From Gymnorhina tibicen (taxonomy: Eukaryota; Chordata; Aves; Passeriformes; Artamidae), in assembly GCA_013399875.1 (NCBI GenBank), contig VXAZ01004023.1, positions 744,282 to 808,281 on the forward strand: a DNA stretch of 64,000 bases, written 5' to 3'. The notes under the pieces were generated by a model. The model did no database searches, was not told the DNA's origin, and worked only from the letters and a program-made list of their open reading frames with translations. Below, piece by piece: positions 25,701-33,019 of the stretch; the stretch's first letter is position 1; each line of letters begins with the position of its first letter. Both the position numbers and the translations under genes were made by a program.

Positions 25701-25855
25701 ATAACTTTTTGAAACATTAGTTTTTATAATGGTGGCATTTTCAAGCTTCATCTCCTAATTTTACATTATATTCTAAGAAAAGATTATAACACTTTTTTTT
25801 TCTGTTTCTCTCAATTTAGAATTACAGCAAGTTCAGTGAACAGAGTGAAGTGTGA
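1631..25855 (+). CDS. SLC26A7: SLC26A7 anion exchanger/channel, 3' part of gene (10 coding exons, C-terminal 269 aa)
   Basis: Spliced join of ten exons listed separately; 810 nt in all, every phase consistent, ending in TGA at 25853-25855. Known family role: SLC26A7 is a plasma-membrane chloride/bicarbonate exchanger or chloride channel of kidney, stomach and thyroid epithelia. Seen here: transmembrane segments in the first three exons (motifs [39 protein letters not shown]), then a STAS domain with the core [11 protein letters not shown], the ILDCSG loop, DVLLAHC, and the tail [10 protein letters not shown]. These match human SLC26A7 as I remember it far better than prestin, pendrin or SLC26A3. 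The family protein is about 650-660 aa, so roughly the first 60 percent, including the start codon, lies upstream of the window. The last three residues (S-E-V) fit a class I PDZ-binding motif. The SLC26A7 identity is firm; exact splice ends were placed by eye. Confidence 0.95.
1709..3184 (+). other. SLC26A7 intron (1.5 kb)
   Basis: GT-AG intron of 1476 bp. It contains a purine-rich patch near 2800-2830 and short ORFs on the minus strand that look like chance. No repeat family was recognised. Confidence 0.85.
3185..3280 (+). CDS. SLC26A7: SLC26A7 exon B (KGMLMQF motif)
   Basis: 96 nt, 32 codons, phase 0 to 0; acceptor TTTGCAG, donor TGG|gtaagt (near-perfect consensus). It encodes [18 protein letters not shown] and then a charged loop [14 protein letters not shown]. 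The LKGM-MQF core is shared across the SLC26 family; the RDLKKYW-VDKIDW loop is specific for SLC26A7. The reading frame is open upstream of the acceptor, so a conceptual ORF starts at 3113, but those codons are intronic. Confidence 0.95.
3281..10213 (+). other. SLC26A7 intron (6.9 kb)
   Basis: Largest intron in the window, 6933 bp, GT-AG. It contains a minus-strand CR1 3' end (about 7056-7165) and small tandem duplications near 4063 and 5226. The rest is unique AT-rich sequence. No nested gene was seen; ORFs of 60-90 codons here have no recognisable domain. Confidence 0.85.
7056..7165 (-). mobile_element. CR1 LINE 3' end fragment
   Basis: Reverse complement of the avian CR1 3' terminus. ATCATAGGATCATTTAGG is followed by TTGGAAAAGATCTTTAAAG, then a CATCTAGTCCAACC box and ACCATGTCCCTAAGTGC. 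The insert is a 5'-truncated, non-autonomous copy. Confidence 0.9.
10214..10320 (+). CDS. SLC26A7: SLC26A7 exon C (last transmembrane helices)
   Basis: 107 nt; 35 codons plus two bases of an Arg codon completed by the next exon. Acceptor CCTTAAAG, donor CAG|gtaaga. It encodes [18 protein letters not shown] and then [18 protein letters not shown], the final membrane-spanning helices before the protein enters the cytoplasm. The first residue is Ser where I recall Gly in human. The acceptor has a short, purine-interrupted pyrimidine tract and the exon begins with AG, so an alternative AG lies two bases downstream. That alternative would break the frame. Confidence 0.93.
10321..12447 (+). other. 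SLC26A7 intron (2.1 kb)
   Basis: 2127-bp GT-AG intron, AT-rich and unique. I see no repeat family or RNA gene in it. The ORF at 12183-12461 overlaps the following exon in a different frame and is a shadow. Confidence 0.85.
12448..12514 (+). CDS. SLC26A7: SLC26A7 exon D (linker to STAS domain)
   Basis: 67 nt: one base completing Arg, then 22 codons; ends in phase 0. Acceptor GATTACAG, donor TGT|gtaagt. It encodes [20 protein letters not shown] followed by NC, matching the linker of SLC26A7 between the membrane domain and the STAS domain (NMKE is the recognisable core). The linker is lysine and glutamate rich, as expected for a cytoplasmic stretch. Confidence 0.9.
12515..16203 (+). other. SLC26A7 intron (3.7 kb)
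   Basis: 3689-bp GT-AG intron. It holds a MIR-like SINE relic (about 13215-13345) and a minus-strand open frame of 105 codons (12824-13141). It also has a small CpG-containing patch around 14240-14340. The rest is unremarkable. Confidence 0.85.
13215..13345 (+). mobile_element. MIR-like SINE relic
   Basis: The core CAGAGAGGTGAACT, then CAAGATGAAATGGTAGGTCA, then AGTAGAACCACGTGTCCT follows the 3' half of the MIR consensus (CAGAGAGGTTAAGT, AAGGTCACACAG, GGATTCGAACCCAG) with many substitutions. This is an ancient amniote SINE family. The match was made by eye and the ends are approximate. Confidence 0.5.
16204..16320 (+). CDS. SLC26A7: SLC26A7 exon E (start of STAS domain)
   Basis: 117 nt, 39 codons, phase 0. 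Acceptor ATTCCACAG. It encodes [20 protein letters not shown] followed by [19 protein letters not shown]. The [15 protein letters not shown] stretch is the first beta strand and loop of the SLC26 STAS domain. The donor chosen here is CAG|gtatgt. A second, weaker in-frame donor, GAG|gtggga after 16341, would add seven residues. My recollection of the human exon also has seven more residues at this place, so the true end could be 16341. Confidence 0.88.
16321..18050 (+). other. SLC26A7 intron (1.7 kb)
   Basis: 1730-bp GT-AG intron. A 13-bp tandem duplication (AATAAGTTAATTT) lies near 17315-17341. Its first 21 bases are in frame and could be exonic if the downstream donor at 16342 is used. Confidence 0.8.
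18051..18099 (+). CDS. SLC26A7: SLC26A7 exon F (variable STAS loop, micro-exon)
   Basis: 49 nt: 16 codons plus the first base of a Gly codon. Acceptor TTTTATTTCAG, donor ACG|gtgagt. It encodes [16 protein letters not shown], matching the CEQNTLL-S-SNG-C segment in the intervening loop of the SLC26A7 STAS domain. A longer chance ORF (17809-18246) covers it in another frame. The exon is small, but phase, splice sites and sequence all agree. Confidence 0.9.
18330..18475 (+). mobile_element. CR1 LINE 3' end fragment
   Basis: Plus-orientation CR1 terminus: TCACAGTGGGGTTGGAACTA, then GATGATCTTTAAGGTCCCTT, then CCAACCCACACCATTCGCTGATTCTGTG. The final ATTCTGTG matches the 8-bp terminal repeat type of CR1. 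Confidence 0.9.
18750..18799 (+). repeat. AT-rich 16-bp tandem repeat (3 copies)
   Basis: Unit CAGTATCAATACAATA: the first copy has a 2-base insertion, the third has CGG in place of CAG. It is a minisatellite-like local duplication inside an intron. Confidence 0.85.
20788..20888 (+). CDS. SLC26A7: SLC26A7 exon G (STAS core, DCSG loop)
   Basis: 101 nt: two bases completing Gly, then 33 codons, ending in phase 0. It encodes [11 protein letters not shown], then [20 protein letters not shown], then LQ. ILDCSG corresponds to the D-S-SG loop of the anti-sigma-antagonist fold and is the most conserved STAS signature. The acceptor is TGTGTAG and the donor CAG|gtattc. The exon starts with GTGAGT, itself a strong donor sequence. 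An alternative acceptor at GTGCAG (20799) would stay open, but phase 0 there does not fit the upstream exon end. Confidence 0.93.
21255..21520 (+). mobile_element. Probable solo LTR of an endogenous retrovirus
   Basis: The block has the order expected of an LTR. An octamer ATGCAAAT (21343-21350) is followed by a TATA box TATAAAAAG (21361-21369) and a poly(A) signal AATAAA (21448-21453). After this comes a T-rich stretch with GTCTCTGTGTTTTAG and a palindrome AGGTGGCCACCT (21495-21506). No gag, pol or env remains flank it, so it would be a solo LTR. Exact ends and target-site duplication could not be fixed. The 5' end might reach 21179 (TGTTAAC). Confidence 0.5.
21800..22235 (+). mobile_element. 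CR1 LINE fragment with reverse-transcriptase remains
   Basis: An open frame (from about 21813) encodes [16 protein letters not shown], then FADETKLGG, then [13 protein letters not shown], then [20 protein letters not shown]. This is the C-terminal reverse-transcriptase region of CR1 ORF2. The catalytic FADD box has changed to FADE and the conserved PQGSVLGP stretch is damaged, so it is dead. After WLE it jumps to the 3' end (GGACTGGATGACCTTCAAGG, then CCTTTCCAACCTAAACAATTC), so the copy has an internal deletion. Confidence 0.93.
23570..23624 (+). CDS. SLC26A7: SLC26A7 exon H (STAS helix, DVLLAHC)
   Basis: 55 nt: 18 codons plus one base of an Ala codon. Acceptor AACATATAG, and donor AAAG|gcaagt, a GC donor. 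It encodes [18 protein letters not shown], matching the YMDCK-R--DVLLAHC segment of SLC26A7. No GT donor gives a consistent frame: using the GT two bases further on would shift the next exon out of frame. The following intron is only 89 bp. Confidence 0.9.
23625..23713 (+). other. SLC26A7 89-bp GC-AG mini-intron
   Basis: The donor reads AAAG|gcaagt and the acceptor TTTGTTTCATTGCAG|CT. Joining across it gives HCK-A-SLIKAM, exactly the family sequence, so the intron boundaries are firm. GC donors normally compensate with an otherwise perfect AG|GCAAGT match, as here. A decoy acceptor CTTCTCAG at 23688 would cause a frameshift. Confidence 0.88.
23714..23817 (+). CDS. SLC26A7: SLC26A7 exon I (end of STAS domain)
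   Basis: 104 nt: two bases completing Ala, then 34 codons; ends in phase 0. Acceptor TTTCATTGCAG, donor AGG|gtaaga. It encodes [20 protein letters not shown] followed by [14 protein letters not shown], the last strand and helix of the STAS domain (human equivalent SLIKAM-Y-GNLDSE-P-FFES). Translation runs on into the intron up to 23880, giving a chance ORF. Confidence 0.93.
23818..25819 (+). other. SLC26A7 last intron (2.0 kb)
   Basis: 2002-bp GT-AG intron holding a MIR-like relic (about 24935-25065). The moderately GC-rich part at 24130-24600 is open in several frames on both strands, without recognisable domains. Confidence 0.85.
24935..25065 (+). mobile_element. MIR SINE relic
   Basis: ATTAATTAACTTTCCTAACA, then TTCTTGTGAGATAGTTACGT, then ATTCCCATTTTATAGAATGG closely follows the MIR middle (TTAATCCTCACAACAACCC, ATGAGGTAGGTA, CCCATTTTACAGATGGG), then decays. 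The order and spacing of the three blocks support the call. Confidence 0.6.
25820..25855 (+). CDS. SLC26A7: SLC26A7 terminal coding exon
   Basis: 36 coding nt (11 codons plus TGA) after the acceptor TCTCTCAATTTAG. It encodes [11 protein letters not shown], matching the human tail NLSKLSDHSEV at the positions that count (N-SK-S--SEV). The C-terminal Ser-Glu-Val fits a class I PDZ ligand (S/T-X-hydrophobic). The exon continues into the 3' UTR, whose end is not determined. Confidence 0.9.
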   Translation, partial: NYSKFSEQSEV

Positions 25856-26879
25856 TGCCCACCCATTGAGCATGGCTAGTTTCATCTGCTCATATTTAAA
25901 ATGAACTACATCATGGCTTCTCCTTAACTTTTTTCTCCAGTGGATCTCATAGATGATCTTTTATATGTCATGTATATTTAGTACATTCAGTAATGACAGA
26001 TCTGTCTTTCAAAAAGAAAATCTTTTAGCTGCAATCACTCAGAGAATGTTCATGCAATTGTTCTACAGTGGTTTTATATAATATTTTTATATACATTTAG
26101 ATAAAAATTATTAGAAAGCAGACACGAGGTACTAACTGTTTACCAGTTAGGTGTATTCTTTTAGATATCTTCTATTGTAACATTAGTTGTAATAAGCAAC
26201 TGTAGTTTTGTGTATGGAATAGAGACATTATGAATTCTTAAAAGAGTATGTTATAATTGATACAGTATCTGCAGGAAGGCATGTAACAATACATACTGTT
26301 TCTAATGGCTTTACTTACTCTTTCCTCGGTTCAAGACAGACATTTGCAGTAACAGCATCATAGCACAGCCGTCATATGCTTCCCCTTTTTTTACTTGGCT
26401 TTTTATGCTTTTTAATGCCTGCCCAGATGAATGGGAGAACTTGCAAGTATATGCAGAGAAGGCAGATGTATGTTGACTAAGAACACTGGATTGCTTCTCC
26501 CTCTACTAGTTGTCATGTGCTATTATGGTTTGCTACATTTTCAAAGCCACAGGTATTCTTTAGCTCAGACTGAAGAGGAAAAACTGGTAATATTTTTCCA
26601 AAACTTACTCTTTTTTCCCAGCACATTTTTTCCAGTCTGCATTTCCAGTTTGAGCTGTGATTTGTTTGGTGTTGAAATCTTCAGCTGAGGCAGCTGAGAG
26701 AAGATTGTAGGGACACATAAGGTGTGTGACACATTTCGTCCACAATCCTGATGTGCAGTACTGTGTGTGAGCACACAAAGTGGGTGGAGGGATTCACAAG
26801 TTGAGTATTTGGTTTGTATTTATGGGTTGTCAGCAATCGTGTTAGATTATATTATCACATTGATTTCATGTTACATGGC

Positions 26880-27150
26880 AACATATTCCAGTACCTGAAG
26901 AGAGCCTACAAGAAACATGGAGAGAGACTATTTGCAAGAGTAGTGACAGGACAAGGGGGAATGGCTTCAAACTGAAAGAGAGTAGGTTTAGACTAGATAC
27001 TAGGAAAAAATTCTTTACTGTGACAAAGGTGAGGCACTGGAACAGGTTGCCCAGAGAAGTTATGGATGTCCTAACTCTGGAAGTGTTCGAGGCGAGGCTA
27101 GATGGAGTTTTTAGCAATTTGTTTTAGTGGAAGGTGTCCCTGCGAACACC
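26880..27150 (+). mobile_element. CR1 LINE 3' region fragment
   Basis: Plus-strand CR1 3' untranslated region. Recognisable blocks are GACAGGACAAGGGGGAATGG, CTTCAAACTGAAAGAGAGTA, GGAACAGGTTGCCCAGAGAA, CTGGAAGTGTTCGAGGC and TAGTGGAAGGTGTCCCTGC. The very last CR1 bases are missing. Confidence 0.92.
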
Positions 27151-27718
27151 AGCAGTAAAATGTGAGTTGAGCAAAAAGGAATCAACAAATGGGAAAGATG
27201 AGGAAACAGGATTGTTATTTCATCAACTTAAAAAGTCTGTGGAAGGTAAAGGTAAATGAATATGGCACAGCCATAACGGCCATCTTAGAACCATGGAGAG
27301 GAGGGAAGTACAAGGATGCTTTGTGCAGCTGACACGTATAGGCAAAATCTAGTGCTAAGCATTCTGTGTTCAGCATCAGTTACATCTGTATGCTTGTGTG
27401 GACCCTCCTTGCTCTGTCTGCCCAAAGCTGCTGCCTGCAGGAGATGAGGTGGCTCGTGGAGTGACTTTTGCATCTCTACATAGTTAAGAAATTGATAAGC
27501 TTTTCCTCAAGTCGTGGTAACTCCACATCACTAGATGATAATGGGAGAAAGCCGTGGGGTTTTTTGCCCTTTCAGTTATGAGTGACTCTTGTAGTTATTC
27601 CCTACTTTGTCCCACAGATGACCTGAAATGTTCTGTACGAGTTCTTCTGAGACTGCTTTGGTAATTACTGTTCAAAAGGTTGATAAGTAACTGTGAGAAA
27701 CTCATTATACACAGGAGA

Positions 27719-28378
27719 AATAAATTCTGTATACTGTCTAAGCACATTAATTTCAGATGCTGTAGTTGATTGCAAATGGCTCATTACATCACTGGACTCA
27801 GTAATAGGCTATAACATTTGATTAATAATTTCCTCAAACAGTTTTAGTAATTTATTAACACTTTAGAAACTATTTACAATGTACTTTAATCGTAGAAGCA
27901 TCAATTTTATGTCACAGCTGAATGAAGATTTCTACTTAACTGCAAACTGAATAAATGAATAAATGGTATCTTTTCTACTAGGTTCAGCATTTGTTCTTTG
28001 TCAGCTAAATGTTTTTTCTGAAAATTTACAGATAAGTTGATTAATGAAATTGTTAAAAATAGGGTCTTTAGCAAAGATAACATCTACCAGGAGACTTTCA
28101 CTTTTGTTCTGAGTGATCTTGTAAATGGAACAACAGAGATACTTTTAAAATTCCTTGTAGTATTAGCCTTTAATGAAACCTTCTGGTTTAAATGATCAAT
28201 TTTGTAGTGCTTATCAAAATAGCTTCCAATTTTTACTGCTTTCAATAGGAATAATTTTTGCCCAGTTAAATGGCTGTTTTAGGGATGAACATTTATCTCC
28301 CACTAGCTCCAACCTTCCAACACTGGGCTTTGGGATAGTTGGAATATTTCTGTAATCTATTTTGCCATATATAATAAA
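27719..28378 (+). promoter_or_regulatory. Candidate poly(A) signals for SLC26A7
   Basis: Four AATAAA hexamers (27719, 27950, 27958, 28373). The pair at 27950/27958 sits in GAATAAATGAATAAATGG and is followed by T-rich sequence with TTTGTTCTTTGTC about 20-30 bases on, a plausible downstream element. Purely motif-based. Confidence 0.35.
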
Positions 28379-28400
28379 TCTAAATAACTTTCCATTTCTC

Positions 28401-31400
28401 CATTTCTGAGAGTATGCATTGTGAGTTATATTCCCTGTCTGGCAAGTGGCATCACTCAGGATAGTTGTTTCTCAGCAGAACAGAGTGCTTAAGGGACATA
28501 TGAAGACAGCTGCCCTTCCAATTTCTTCTAAAATACCTGTACTGTGTTTAAGCTCTGTCAAACCAGAACTGCTCTACAGAACTATGGGCAGTGAGTCAGG
28601 GAGTGTAATTTCTTTTTTACCATTGACTTTGAAGAGCAAATTGCAAATTACTTCACTACTGATTCAGTTTCCATTTCTCCACCACCCACCCTTCTGAGCT
28701 ATTGACATTTACTAAAATAAGTGATTACGCATTGCCTGTCTTCAAATGGCTGGGATGCCACGCCATCAGACCTCATGGATCTCCCGATCTCCGGCTGCTC
28801 TGCTGGTGGGATGGCAGTTGCTTCATGTCCTCCCTGAGTTGTTCCCTGCAAATCCCTGGTGATGGTGCGTTTGTGCCACTGACAGTCAACTGACAAACAA
28901 CTGCTTAATTCTTCAGTGAAGATTTAAGGGAGCACCCTAAACCTTCTGGATTAAGTTTTGGAGGCAAATCTCACTATCAATTTCAACCCTTCCCTCAATG
29001 TTTTTTTTCTATAGACTGTCCACTAGCTTTCCTCTGCCTCTCAGAAAGAATGATTATGTAAATATATGGAAACCCAACCCAAAACATCATAACTAGCTTC
29101 ACTGGAATAGAATGGAATGGAATGAAATAGAATAGAATAGAATAGAGTAACATTTGAAAGAAACCAACAGTGATCACCTAGTCCAACTGCTGTTATTATA
29201 AAAGAATATCATAATTAGAAAAAGCCATACTTATTCTTCTGATCCAGAAGGGCAAAGGGAGACAAAATCCTGTAGCAAAGAGCCTGCACAAAGTCTGTGA
29301 GTCCTTATGGCTGTGCAGGCCCTGGCCTCACTATCCCAGTGGAGCTGAATTACAATCAAGAACAATAAAAGGTTTTGCTATTTGTGCCCTGCTGAGGTAG
29401 ACATTCATCTTTGTACCTTCAGCCTTGTTTACTTGAACATCCCTAGGGACTTTTCAGAATAATGCAAAGTTTTATTAACTGTGGTTACGTCTGTGAGCTT
29501 ATGCAGTGTTAGCAACAAGAGCAAACTGTGGAGCTCTCTCTGTCCTAAGTGATTCCTAAAAGTGCAAGAGAGAGACTGCACCTGCCATCAGAGGCTCGAG
29601 GAAGTCTCTCATTTACCACCAGGTTTCAAGTAATCACACCAGTGAGTTCACTACTCTTAGTAAGCAATTCTGAAAAATCTAACCATTCACTTTGATTCCT
29701 CTATGTATACTTAGATGCTCAGATTTTATATTGCAGAATTCAGTATGTATGAGTCACCTAGCTTTTGCAAATCAGTGCTTCAATTTTGCACATTTGGTGT
29801 ATTCTGCACTTCATAGGAGAACTTTAATACAAAATTGTTTTCCAGAGTGTTATCAGAGATGATATATTTGCTTGATGTGTTTAGGAATTTTTAGCTATTT
29901 TTAGGGACTTATTCTACATTTTAAATAGTATATCATGAGTGAAGAGTTTTTCTCAATATTTAAGATTTGCTAACCAGAGTATATTAAAATGGTGATCTGA
30001 TCGTATGCTTCTTATAGATTTTTTTTCACACATTCCAAAACAAAGCAATGAGGAAAAAAATAGAGAGCAAACTGGTGTTACAGAATGAGTATAATGGCAA
30101 TTAAAAATTAGGCATAAAATATGTAATAAGAAAAAGACTGTTAACATTCTATTTATGCAAATTAAATGTTTCTAATTCTTGTCATATGTCTTTCATTTTA
30201 AAGGTTATTTGCCCTGATTCTATGATTCAAGTGTCACAAGGTCTGGCTGTAGCTGCTTTGACATAATTTATTTGACAGCTCTGTGTGTCATAAATATATA
30301 ATGTAACAAGGAAAGGTATCTTCACTGTTGAATGAAAACATTAATGTGTCAATACTGTGTATGAATACTGTTTGACATTTACTAGTTTCAAAAATAAAAT
30401 ACACAGTATGCCTTGAAAATATGGTATTCCTATTTTTGGAAGATACTTTCTTTGTCTACAGAAACTCATAAATAAATGAAGGAGCATAGTTCCAGAGTAC
30501 ATACTAAATGGTGCCTTCATCATTAAGAAAGACTTTTAGTAAAGATCACATATACTGCATGTTTCCATATGTTTTATAATGCATTTAATCATTCTTTTAT
30601 TTTCTCAATTCTGTTTATTAGCATATGCAAGAATAAATTTATCCTGAAATAAATTGGAATATGAGACAATTTGCATGTAGAAGGAGGAAAATGCCCTCAT
30701 TATTTCTTTTTTTCTTTACATTCTGTACTAGCCTGTTTGTAATGAGATATGTTGCCTTCTTCAACCTCAAAATGTATTAAATCTTAACAATGAAAAAAGT
30801 GAAATTGCCTTACATTCAGAAGTTTTATTTCCTCACAGCTCTTACAGGAGTATGGCATGTAACAGACATTTTTACCTCTATAAGAAATGCAGAAATCTTG
30901 GTCCAATTTCTCCAGTATTGCCTCTTTGCACACACAGTCATTTGAATACATCTTTTTTTAATTGTCATTTGCATCTACAGATGGTGCACCTCATATCCAA
31001 TTGGCACATACTGATGGCACTGCTTATACACAGTCTGTGGCTTATCCCAGTAGAGAGGAAATGATGGTGAAACCTTCCCACCACCTCCCAATAACTGTGA
31101 TGACATTAATGAAAAATGGATTGACATATCTTTAAAAATTTGGCCTTGAAAGTAGCAGCTTAATTTTTCAAGCCTGGTAACTTATGAAAGAATTTGCTTC
31201 TACCGAAATGAATGCAACCTCTACATTTTTTTGATTTTACAGTGGCTTGCAAAAGTCTAAACAATTTACAGTGCCATAAACTTCTAGATGCTAGACAGCT
31301 AAATATCTTAACGTTAATCTTAATGACATAGGCTGTTTTCTAGAGCTATTCTTCCCAATTACACTCACACAATAGCAAGGAAACCTCCAAGTTATCTCAC

Positions 31401-32416
31401 TTTGGAGTGAGATAACTGAGAAAATATCATTATTTTTATTCCCAAAATGCGCACGTAGAAGCCCAAGATAGATCTCACCAGGAACCTGAAAGGTAACGTG
31501 AAGTGCAACTCTGTCCGTACTGGGAATCCTCTGGATCCACTGTAGTTCTGGAGAGCACGACATGCAAAAGCACAGAAATGGTTGGTTGGTTAACTTTTAT
31601 CTCATGTGTTTCCCAATAAAGAGGTCTTTTGTGCTGATACATTCAGGTGGTTAATAATTAAGAAGAACCAAGAAAGTGGCTCACATTGCTGCTCCGACTG
31701 ATTTGATGATAAATATTTCTCATTCCTGTTGGGCTTTGATTGTGATACTGTTGCAGTTTAAAAATGCAGCAAAATCTTGGGAATTCTTGAAAACTCCACA
31801 ATGCTGAATTAAGCTGTATCCTTTACATTCACTTAAATAGCACAAAATATATCTCACTAATTTGGACACATTGTTTTATATTCCATTTGAGAGGCAAAAT
31901 TATCTGTACCCTTAATTGTTACTTGCAACTAATAGTTGTAAGATTCTGGGGAAGGTGCTTTTCTCTCATATGCAGGCGCAGGTAGCATAGTCAAAAATGT
32001 TTGCTGCTCATTGGGTCAGGAAATGAGGTCTCTCAGTTCACAGGCAACAGTACTGGAATTGTGAGTTCGTACTACAGAGTGGGTAGTTTATACTCCAGTA
32101 TAAATTTATGATGTCAAAAACCCTCAGAATTTTGCTTCAAGTTCCTTTTTCTCTTCTCTCTCTCTGTGACTGCTTTTAAATCTCTGGAATTTCATTGCTT
32201 TCTGGTTTAGCTTGGTTTCTACAGCCAAATTCTTAATTCAGAATACCTCTATAAAGGAAGATATGTTTTGAAAGAACAAAAGCAATCCTGTTAGGAAAAA
32301 AAATGCATTTTTTTGGTTCTGGAGTGCTTCCAGACTTGAAACATGTTTTGGAATATTATGCTTGCAATCTGCAATTTGTGAACATTTAAATCTTATTTTT
32401 AGTAATAAAATTGTGT
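28401..32416. other. Intergenic, unique AT-rich sequence
   Basis: No gene recognised. It includes the repeat at 29104, an open stretch on both strands at 28699-28896 without domain resemblance, and a perfect 11-bp hairpin at 31390-31417. The remainder is unique AT-rich sequence. Confidence 0.6.
29104..29195 (-). mobile_element. GAATA microsatellite joined to a CR1-like 3' end
   Basis: An (AATAG/AATGG)n stretch at 29104-29146 runs directly into a sequence ending CAGTGATCACCTAGTCCAACTGC. That sequence resembles the inverted terminal box of avian CR1-type elements (GATCATCTAGTCCAAC). The pentamer array probably grew from the element's terminal repeat. Confidence 0.55.
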
Positions 32417-33019
32417 TTAAATCTGCTGGTCACAGCTCAGGTTTGGGGCTGGCTCCACGGTTGCCCTGATTTCATAGGTCTCCAGTATACCTCTTGTCTT
32501 CAGTTCCCAGTCCCATGAAACAGAGACAGTAGGTGACCCATGATGCTCTGCAGACCTGGGGACTTCTCGCTTCACTCCTTCCTTCTGCCTCTCTCCTAGC
32601 AGGAGACAACCTGCTCTACAGACTGCAGAGCAGTAGTGGCTGCAGTACTGATTGAAATACAAGCGAGATGCTGCAGATGCAGAGATGGAAACCAGGGCTA
32701 AGATGCTGGTGGGCTGTGAGACTGTCGTGCATGGGACTGGGAGGAAAAGGGTGCTGGGGTGGACAACAGGATATGGGAAGAGGCTATACAGGAGAAAAAG
32801 ACTCAAGGGAACAAGACTGTGGTATTGTGCATAAATGAAAAAGCTGAAGAGCAAAGGTGCAGCTGGGATGTCAGGCTGCATGGAGGTGCTGGATGAAGGG
32901 GAGACAGATAACAAAAATTTGAACCAATTCCTACTGGCAGGCCCTTGATCATCACACAAGGTCATTTTCTTCCGAAGTGCAGTTTGCCTCACACAAGGAT
33001 AATTTCCCCACACTGCCAC
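32417..33019 (-). other. 200-codon open frame of unknown status
   Basis: Longest open frame outside the recognised gene. The product is rich in Ser, Pro, Leu and Tyr (middle part SFFIYAQYHSLVPLSLFLLY, then a Ser/Ala/Thr-rich stretch). I recognise no domain, signal peptide or splice pattern. Local base composition is more GC-rich than its surroundings, which by itself lengthens chance ORFs. I do not call this a gene. Confidence 0.15.

Larger units (their letters stand above)
25856..28400 (+). other. Presumed SLC26A7 3' UTR and downstream flank
   Basis: Continuous from the stop codon, AT-rich, without coding signal. The first AATAAA hexamers I find are at 27719-27724, 27950-27955, 27958-27963 and 28373-28378, so the UTR may run about 1.9-2.5 kb. 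A CR1 copy lies inside it. The true cleavage site cannot be told from sequence. Confidence 0.5.

Noticed and set aside
1631..25855. SLC26A5 (prestin), SLC26A4 (pendrin) or SLC26A3 as the identity
   Set aside because: The loop [14 protein letters not shown], the linker NMKE and the tail SK-S--SEV are specific for SLC26A7.
31240..31275. End of a Tc1-like DNA transposon (ACAGTGGCTTGCAAAAGTC)
   Set aside because: Only about 20 bases look familiar and no matching inverted end was found, so I did not list it as a feature.
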